Source: Akkermansia sp.
GTDB lineage: Bacteria; Verrucomicrobiota; Verrucomicrobiia; Verrucomicrobiales; Akkermansiaceae
Assembly (NCBI GenBank): GCA_030523775.1
Contig: JAUNHW010000011.1
Span: 18,025 to 82,024, forward strand
Length of the DNA: 64,000 nucleotides
Direction of reading: 5' to 3'
This document shows positions 58,716 to 64,000 of this stretch, one piece after another. The position numbers and the translations under genes are program-made. The notes beneath the pieces are model-generated. The model had not been told where the DNA came from and ran no database searches. It saw only the letters and a program-made list of their open reading frames with translations. Within the stretch, counting starts at the first letter, position 1, and the number at the start of each line of letters is the position of its first letter.

Positions 58716-59606
58716 TTAGAACCTGAAGCCCACGCCTGTGCGTATGCCGTGGTAGTGCTGGCGCTTGGCGGTCACGTCTCCGTATTCGCTGCGCAGTTTG
58801 CATTTGGCGGTGTTGCCGCTGAACTGGTAGGCGGCAAACACGTTCATGGTGGGGGTGACGGCATAGCTGAGCCCCAGCTCCGCGGAATAGGCAAACCCCC
58901 AGGCGGAATCATGCACACCGAGCAACCGCGTGTCCTCCACGTACAAGCCGAGCTTGTTGCTGGCGTTGGCAATGCCGGCGTTCACCCCGGCGTACAGGGA
59001 AAGGTCCCTGGTGAGCCCGCAGGTGTAGCGGTAGCCCGGCATGAAGTTGAAGGTGTGGATGCGCGTCTTGGTCCAGAAGTCCAGCCGCTGCGGCATGCCC
59101 GCGTCATCGACGACGATGGGCCCGGGCTGGATTTCGTTGCTTGCGGGAGGTGTGCTGGGGCTGGGAGAGTGCGGTTTCTTTATTCTTTCGATTATGCGTA
59201 TGATTGCGGCGATAATCTTGGGATTTTTCTGAACGATGATTTTCATGTTGGACTGGGCACCACCGGAGTATTTCTCCCATTCATCTGCGGGGATCTCCAC
59301 ATCGTTGGCCCATTTTGCACCGCCCCAGGAATAGCCGAAGCGCAGGGTGAGCGCGCTGTGCTCGCTCACGCGGTACACGGCGGTGATGTCCCCGCCGATG
59401 CTCTTCACCTCCTTGCACGGGCTCCAATCCCTATAGATGTCGGGCACGCCCCAGTTGTAGGAGGCTCCCAGCTCCACCTCCCAGGGGGAGGCTGCCGTTG
59501 GAACCCGCGGCGCGGGTATGGGAGCCGCGGCAACGGCGGCAGGCTGCCCGCCGAACACGGGCAGGCTCATCATTGCGGCAAGGAAAATCGCTTTCTTCAT
59601 GTCCAT
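58716..59606 (-). CDS. Outer-membrane beta-barrel protein, paralogue with extracellular insert
   Basis: A 296-residue protein with a signal peptide (MDMKKAIFLAAMMSLPVFGG) and barrel strands ending in Phe (IRTGVGFRF). It is a paralogue of the protein at 35570-36250, but has about 60 extra residues in the middle (lysine/isoleucine-rich, then Pro/Ser-rich SPSPSTPPASNEIQP), likely a surface loop. The ATG at 59606 lies nine bases after a -10 box; an ATG two codons later is an alternative. Function unknown. Confidence 0.72.
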   Translation of the reverse strand: MDMKKAIFLAAMMSLPVFGGQPAAVAAAPIPAPRVPTAASPWEVELGASYNWGVPDIYRDWSPCKEVKSIGGDITAVYRVSEHSALTLRFGYSWGGAKWANDVEIPADEWEKYSGGAQSNMKIIVQKNPKIIAAIIRIIERIKKPHSPSPSTPPASNEIQPGPIVVDDAGMPQRLDFWTKTRIHTFNFMPGYRYTCGLTRDLSLYAGVNAGIANASNKLGLYVEDTRLLGVHDSAWGFAYSAELGLSYAVTPTMNVFAAYQFSGNTAKCKLRSEYGDVTAKRQHYHGIRTGVGFRF

Positions 59607-59615
59607 CACCCTTGC

Positions 59616-59644
59616 ATCATACCCCGCCAACCTCCCTTTTGCAA
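59616..59644 (-). promoter_or_regulatory. Promoter of the second outer-membrane gene, near-leaderless
   Basis: Minus strand: TTGCAA, 17-base spacer, TATGAT, nine bases to the ATG at 59606. Confidence 0.65.
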
Positions 59645-59762
59645 GCAAGCTTGGCGCGCATGCGGGTGTGCGAGAACCACCGCCGTTGGTCGGGGTGCAC
59701 TTTTTATCCATCCAAAACCCGCAAGCTCCCTTGGGGCGAATGTGGGAACGTTTCCCGCCCCG

Positions 59763-60518
59763 TCAGGCCAGGACACCTTCCCCCCCACCCGAAATATCGA
59801 TGCTGGAACCTGTCATCCACGCGGAGGCATCTGAAAGCAGGTACACTGCCAAATAGGCAATGTCTTGCGGCGAGCCGTACCGTTTGAGTGGATATTTCGC
59901 TTGCGCCTCTTCCAAAAGCTCCTGTGTAAGGGTTTCTCCCGTTATCAGGCGGGTCCACACCATTCCCGGGCAGATGCAGTTCACACGGATTTGCCTGGGG
60001 GCAAGTTCCAACGCCAGGCACTTGGCATAGGAGATGAGCGCGCCTTTGCTTGCGCTGTATACGGAATTGCCTACGCTGGGACACGTAGCCGCCCGCGATG
60101 CAAGCATCACTATCGATGCCTGCTTATTCACCTTGTGCCTTTGCAACAGCGCGGCCTGCAATTCCAGCACCGAGTACAAATTGGGCTGGAAAATCTTGTC
60201 TATATCCTCTTTACGGATTCTCTTGCTAGGCATGCGGAAGCTCACCCCGGCGCAGTGGACGATCCCATCCAAGGGGGCTAGCTGGACGGCCAGGGATTCA
60301 ATATCGCTTTCGTTTCCCAAATCCGCAGTGAACACTTGGTGCCCACCTTCCTTCATGGCCTGCAGTGTCTGCTCCAAATTGCCCGTGTTGCGTCCGGTCA
60401 GATAGACATCTGCGCCCATCTGAGAACACGCTATCGCTATCGCCCGGCCGATTCCTGAAGAAGCGCCGGTAACGAGAATCTTCTTGCCGTCAAGAGTAAA
60501 CGGGTTGCAAGTGGTCAT
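59763..60518 (-). CDS. Short-chain dehydrogenase/reductase, FabG-like
   Basis: A 251-residue classical SDR. The nucleotide site is TGASSGIG (residues 17-24), the catalytic residues are Ser141 (LASRAAT), Tyr154 and Lys158 (YSASKGA), and the C-terminus has the Gly-rich ISGGGEGVLA. Next to a KAS III and an ACP, it most likely reduces a beta-ketoacyl-ACP to the hydroxyacyl form, though the substrate is inferred from context. It is the last gene of a five-gene minus-strand cluster, 29 bases after the acyltransferase-like gene. The cluster appears less GC-rich than the core genes. Confidence 0.8.
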   Translation of the reverse strand: MTTCNPFTLDGKKILVTGASSGIGRAIAIACSQMGADVYLTGRNTGNLEQTLQAMKEGGHQVFTADLGNESDIESLAVQLAPLDGIVHCAGVSFRMPSKRIRKEDIDKIFQPNLYSVLELQAALLQRHKVNKQASIVMLASRAATCPSVGNSVYSASKGALISYAKCLALELAPRQIRVNCICPGMVWTRLITGETLTQELLEEAQAKYPLKRYGSPQDIAYLAVYLLSDASAWMTGSSIDISGGGEGVLA

Positions 60519-60547
60519 ACGTTTTAGAGGAATGTGAAAATTTACGG

Positions 60548-61624
60548 TCAGTACAGCCCCACGTCACCCATGGAGGTGCGCACGCGCCAATTGGAGATGT
60601 CCTTGATGCCGGGCATTTCCGCGCACGGGGACTCATCGCCAATCTTGATGCCCCAGTTGAAGTGCGCCTTGATTTTCAATTTGCAGGTGTTTTGCAAAAA
60701 GCCCACCACCTCCGGCTCCACGACGTGGACACAGGCGGAATCCACCCCGCCCTTGAACTGCAGGAGCGCGTGCAGGATCAACAATTTCTCCGGCAAGCCC
60801 TTATCATCCCTGGTTCCCCATTCCAAAACGCGGCCCACCTTGTTGGTGACAGGCTTGCCGTTCACGGTAATTTTGCGTTTCTTCACCTCCGTGAGGTAAA
60901 AGCCCACCAGTTCATCTCCGCGGTATGCCCCCACGAAACGCCGGTTTGATGCAGCAGCGCAGTCCTTCAACGCCTGCAAATATTGGACATCATGCCATTC
61001 AGCGTACGGATGCTTGTCCGCGAAAACTATCTTGTCCACCTCTGCCGGTATCTCTTTCAATTCCCGCCAGCTGTACTTGCCTATGGGCGCAACCTTGGTC
61101 TGGAGATACATGCGGTAACACCACAAGAACACATCCACCATAGGGGATAACAGGCGGAAACGTCCGCCAGCCGCCAGCATCAGCTTTATCCGGCTCCTCA
61201 CAGGCATGCTCAATTCCGGAACGGGAACTGTCGTGGCTCCGCAAAACTTGTACAAGGGATCGGCCATCTTTGAAATCCCATAGGCCTCAAACACCCGCTT
61301 CCGCAGTGCATTGAAAAAATCATCCAGCAAAACCATCCCGTGTCCGTATTTCCGGTATTCCTCGCACACGAACAAATCCATGCCGGAAACTCCTTCCACC
61401 ACATCGCCACGGAAACGAAACTTCATGGGGAAAGAAAACAAGTGGCCCGTGATTGTGCCATCGCTGCACACCAGCAGCTGATGGACGGGAATCCCCAGCA
61501 ATCTTGTGAATTCCTGCAACGTGCGGAATCCCGTGGATGCCATTCCATGGGGGTCCCGCAGGCCCTGCAAAACCCCGTCGTCGCCTTCTAGGCCCAACGT
61601 CCTGTTGATTGTCTTGATGTCCAC
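60548..61624 (-). CDS. GNAT-like acyltransferase (tentative)
   Basis: About 358 residues from a GTG at 61624; the start is uncertain, because upstream frames overlap the KAS III gene and the next ATG (61543) would trim 27 residues. The segment GMDLFVCEEYRKYGHGMVLL resembles motif A of GNAT N-acyltransferases (R-x-x-G-x-G), and a second domain in the C-terminal half (GAYRGDELVGFYLTEVKKRK) has the same flavour, so it may be a double GNAT fold. With KAS III, ACP and a polysaccharide deacetylase beside it, it may transfer an ACP-bound acyl group to an amino sugar. This is inference. Confidence 0.5.
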   Translation of the reverse strand: MDIKTINRTLGLEGDDGVLQGLRDPHGMASTGFRTLQEFTRLLGIPVHQLLVCSDGTITGHLFSFPMKFRFRGDVVEGVSGMDLFVCEEYRKYGHGMVLLDDFFNALRKRVFEAYGISKMADPLYKFCGATTVPVPELSMPVRSRIKLMLAAGGRFRLLSPMVDVFLWCYRMYLQTKVAPIGKYSWRELKEIPAEVDKIVFADKHPYAEWHDVQYLQALKDCAAASNRRFVGAYRGDELVGFYLTEVKKRKITVNGKPVTNKVGRVLEWGTRDDKGLPEKLLILHALLQFKGGVDSACVHVVEPEVVGFLQNTCKLKIKAHFNWGIKIGDESPCAEMPGIKDISNWRVRTSMGDVGLY

Positions 61625-61659
61625 TGTCTTGCGATTGTGCTTGAGCTGTGATATGAGGC

Positions 61660-62724
61660 CTAGAGCTCCGCCAATTCCGAAACGGCGCAATGGTCTGTGT
61701 GGATGATGGCCCCTCCCCAGGTCATTCCTATGCCGAATGCGCTCAGCAGGATGGTCTTTCTCCCGCCTGCCAACGCTTCTCCCATATCCGTCACCATGGT
61801 GAGCGGCACGGAAGCGCCGCCGGTGTTTCCGAACAGCTCAAAGGAGGTGGGCACCTTCTCCGGCGGGAACTTCAGCTTCTTGGCAAGGTAGTTGTTCATG
61901 TAGCCGTTGGCTTGGTGCAACACCACGTGGTCTATGTCCTCCCGCTCAAGCCCTGCCGCAGCCAGTAGGGCGTTGATATCCCTCGGAACATTGGCAATTA
62001 CCAGCTGCAGCACGTCCCCGCCACGCATCCACGCCTGCTCCTGGGAGCGCATGTTTCCATAGTCGTCCACTTTGCGATTCTTGAGCGTTTCTTCCGTGGA
62101 TGGCATTCTGCTGCCACCGGCAGGAACCATAATCATATCGCATGACGCGCCATCCGTGTTGATGGAAAAACAACTGTCGCCGAACTTGGGATCCCTTTCC
62201 AGCAGCATGGCCGTCCCCGCATCTCCGAATATGTAGGCCGCCGTCCTGTCCTCGGGGGAATACAGCCGGGAATTCGTGTCGCCTATCAGCAGCAGGCATT
62301 TCTTCATACCCTCCGCTTTCAGCATGGAATAGGCAACGTTCAACCCGTACAACACGGCGGAGCACCCCATCGTGATGTCAAAGGCCACGGTGTCTTTTCC
62401 CAGTCCCAGGCGGTCCTGCAATAGCGTTGCCGTGGGCGGAAATTTGTAATCCGGAGAAACCGTGACAAAGATGAGGAGATTGACATCCTCTGGTGAAACA
62501 TGATTGTCACGCATCAACTGCTCCGCCGCCCTTTGGCATAGGTCGGATGCACATACCGTGGGCGGCGCGAACCGCCGTTCCTTGATTCCAATCTTGTCTA
62601 CCAGCCCCTTGACATTCTCTTCCCCGAACAAATCCGTCTGGTAGCGGTAGTTGTCCACACGCCCGGACGGCACCGCGGCGGCTATGGCCGAGATGCCCAC
62701 GCCGCTGTGCTTGATGATAGCCAT
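61660..62724 (-). CDS. Beta-ketoacyl-ACP synthase III-like protein
   Basis: A 354-residue thiolase-fold enzyme of the FabH type. The triad is complete: Cys121 (ITMGCSAVLYGL), His270 (LHQANGYMNN) and Asn300 (FGNTGGASVP). These enzymes condense acyl-CoA with malonyl-ACP. Since a normal fabH usually sits with plsX, and this one lies beside an unusual ACP, it is probably dedicated to a special short-chain acyl product. It starts 13 bases after the ACP gene. Confidence 0.85.
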   Translation of the reverse strand: MAIIKHSGVGISAIAAAVPSGRVDNYRYQTDLFGEENVKGLVDKIGIKERRFAPPTVCASDLCQRAAEQLMRDNHVSPEDVNLLIFVTVSPDYKFPPTATLLQDRLGLGKDTVAFDITMGCSAVLYGLNVAYSMLKAEGMKKCLLLIGDTNSRLYSPEDRTAAYIFGDAGTAMLLERDPKFGDSCFSINTDGASCDMIMVPAGGSRMPSTEETLKNRKVDDYGNMRSQEQAWMRGGDVLQLVIANVPRDINALLAAAGLEREDIDHVVLHQANGYMNNYLAKKLKFPPEKVPTSFELFGNTGGASVPLTMVTDMGEALAGGRKTILLSAFGIGMTWGGAIIHTDHCAVSELAEL

Positions 62725-62737
62725 AGCTCAAAACGGT

Positions 62738-62956
62738 TCAGGCCGACAACAAATGATACAGGTCCTCAACAGTATCACAGCGCAAAATGTCGGTTGGCTT
62801 GATAGTCTTGCTGAATTCATGGTCGGCTAGGACAATCAATTCCATCACCGATAACGACGACCACTCGGGCAATTCCCTGAACTGCGTGGCGGGGGTCAGC
62901 TCGGAATCGATATCCAATTCATTAGACAGGGCGGAGATGAATTCTTGTATGGTCAT
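62738..62956 (-). CDS. Acyl carrier protein, divergent
   Basis: A 72-residue acyl carrier protein. The 4'-phosphopantetheine attachment site is Ser34 in EWSSLSVMELI, replacing the usual DSLDTVEL of the housekeeping ACP, which is typical of pathway-specific carriers. Helix II and the acidic N-terminal helix (MTIQEFISALSNELDIDSEL) are preserved. It lies between the deacetylase (six-base gap) and the KAS III gene (13-base gap). Confidence 0.82.
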   Translation of the reverse strand: MTIQEFISALSNELDIDSELTPATQFRELPEWSSLSVMELIVLADHEFSKTIKPTDILRCDTVEDLYHLLSA

Positions 62957-62962
62957 AATGCG

Positions 62963-63664
62963 TTAGGAATGTAGGTGGTTAATGTTAATATTGCGATAAG
63001 GGGAGACAGAGCCGACTTCAAGCATTTCATCCATGGACAGCAGCTCGAAGCCCTCGCTGTGGAGCGCAGGGAGAGCCTTTCTCAAGGCATTGAGGGTATT
63101 CGGGTAGCCATCGTGGATGCATACGATTGCACCTGGTTGGGCTGCGTGGATAAGGAATTCCGCCAAATCATCCGGTGAAGAAAGGGCCCAATCCGTGGGT
63201 GCAATATTGCAGCCGATGATGAGTTGGTTGCACCTTATGCGGATCATCAGTGCTTGCCACTGGGAAACCGCATGCTGGGGTGGACGAAGCATGGTGGGCC
63301 TGGCACCGGTGATATCCTTGAGGATCTTGTTGGTTCGCTCAATTTGCTGCATAACCTCGGCGCAGGGAATATCAACATATCTTGGGTGATTGTAGCTATG
63401 ATTTGCAACGGTGAAATGATGTTCGGCGGCATAGCGCACACAATCGCCATATTGCTCGGCCTTATCCCCCTGAAAGAAAAAGGTGGCCTTCCCTTCGTTC
63501 TCTTCAAACAAATCCACCAAATCGCGGGTGATTTGTTCAGACGGCCCATCGTCAAAGGTGAAAGCAATGCACTTGTGTGAGGTTTTAATTGAAAAAACGT
63601 GATTCCTCAGGACAAAGCGGGAGAGAATCTGCATTCTTTGCAAACGCTTGATATAATAGCGCAT
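62963..63664 (-). CDS. Polysaccharide deacetylase (NodB domain)
   Basis: A 233-residue NodB-family carbohydrate esterase from the ATG at 63664; an in-frame ATG at 63784 would add 40 residues. Metal and catalytic residues are present: FTFDDGPSE (Asp38-Asp39) and HSYNHPRY (His89, His93), then RPPQH. These enzymes remove N- or O-acetyl groups from sugars; the target is unknown. There is no clear signal peptide, so it may act in the cytoplasm. It is the first gene of the acyl cluster, whose promoter region (63665-63968) is shared with a divergent gene. Confidence 0.78.
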   Translation of the reverse strand: MRYYIKRLQRMQILSRFVLRNHVFSIKTSHKCIAFTFDDGPSEQITRDLVDLFEENEGKATFFFQGDKAEQYGDCVRYAAEHHFTVANHSYNHPRYVDIPCAEVMQQIERTNKILKDITGARPTMLRPPQHAVSQWQALMIRIRCNQLIIGCNIAPTDWALSSPDDLAEFLIHAAQPGAIVCIHDGYPNTLNALRKALPALHSEGFELLSMDEMLEVGSVSPYRNININHLHS

Positions 63665-63968
63665 GCCATGGCGGTCTGCGGAGAGCTTTGCCGTGGGAAC
63701 ACGATACGCTTCCTCCTGAGCGCGAGTTGCACCCCTTTCCCCAATTTGTTCCACCGAACTCTCCACGGGCTTGATTATGCCCATTCGGTATGGGTATGAG
63801 ATGCATTCAAACCCGCATGAAGTCAAATGTTATCGAGTCTTGCATGTGCCGCAAAAAAACTTCTTCCTGCATCATCATGCCGCGGGCGGATTGCTGCTGC
63901 GCCCTACTGCCGCGCCATTGAAAATTTTTGAAAAAATTGCTTGACTACCCATACCGAATACGGAAGCC
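63665..63968. promoter_or_regulatory. Divergent intergenic region with inverted CCCATACCGAAT pair
   Basis: The gap of about 304 bases between the deacetylase and the divergent gene at its right holds ATTCGGTATGGG (63783-63794) and its complement CCCATACCGAAT (63948-63959), 12 bases each and exact. The right copy follows TTGACT and lies just before the ATG at 63969; the left copy overlaps the alternative deacetylase start at 63784. A shared regulator of both directions is a reasonable guess. No other gene was seen. Confidence 0.4.
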
Positions 63969-64000
63969 ATGAAGACGAAAGAGATTAACGAAATCGAAGG
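63969..64000 (+). CDS. Start of a plus-strand gene cut by the window end
   Basis: The ATG at 63969 opens a frame reading MKTKEINEIE up to the edge. It follows a TTGACT box and a CCCATACCGAAT motif shared with the divergent cluster promoter. Ten residues are too few to identify it; the basic start could suit a cytoplasmic protein. Confidence 0.4.
   Translation, partial: MKTKEINEIE

Overview
The window looks like chromosomal DNA of a GC-rich Verrucomicrobiota bacterium, probably an Akkermansiaceae relative. That placement is inference: it rests on the tuf-tRNA-Trp-secE-nusG-rplKAJL-rpoBC order, on GYF_2/zinc-ribbon/DUF805 proteins, on lipid A and outer-membrane genes (a Gram-negative envelope), and on general family resemblance. 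No 16S rRNA gene is present to confirm it.

Layout. 1-12.3 kb is the transcription/translation core: tuf 3' end, tRNA-Trp, secE, nusG, rplK, rplA, rplJ, rplL, rpoB, rpoC, ending at a strong terminator. 12.3-19.4 kb carries a glycosyltransferase and divergent ugd, an inverted-repeat element, a small RNase III-domain protein, a detached nuoB-nuoC pair, two secreted proteins and lpxB. 19.5-24.6 kb is an alaS-pssA-metY operon. 24.7-27.6 kb is accessory: a 33-bp tandem repeat, an ankyrin protein and an AbiE-type toxin-antitoxin pair. 27.7-43.6 kb is mostly minus-strand housekeeping: metK with two paralogous unknowns, plsX, rpmF, yceD, uvrB, a type IIA topoisomerase B subunit and a UDG-like protein, plus the SRP RNA gene and transketolase on the plus strand. 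43.8-46.2 kb holds three tandem DUF805 proteins. 46.2-50.7 kb holds a DUF4143 ATPase apparently inserted at the 3' end of ribE, then ribE, a Sel1 protein, marC, an ABC permease and a RelE-like protein. 50.8-58.6 kb runs on the plus strand: argS, a TPR protein, lipoproteins, ribD, a phosphoesterase, two paralogous transglutaminase-like lipoproteins, three parS-like palindromes and a probable 6S RNA. 58.7-64 kb is minus-strand: an outer-membrane protein and a five-gene FabG-like/GNAT-like/KAS III/ACP/polysaccharide-deacetylase cluster.

The broadest signal is how genes start. Most core genes lack a purine-rich Shine-Dalgarno sequence. At least fourteen genes have a sigma70-type promoter whose -10 box ends only 6-10 bases before the start codon, including two GTG starts. 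This predicts leaderless or almost leaderless mRNAs and fixes several start codons. Other points of interest are the parS cluster with a repeat-rich 300-bp gap, the unlabelled SRP and 6S RNAs, the ribE-duplicating insertion and the acyl-modification gene cluster.
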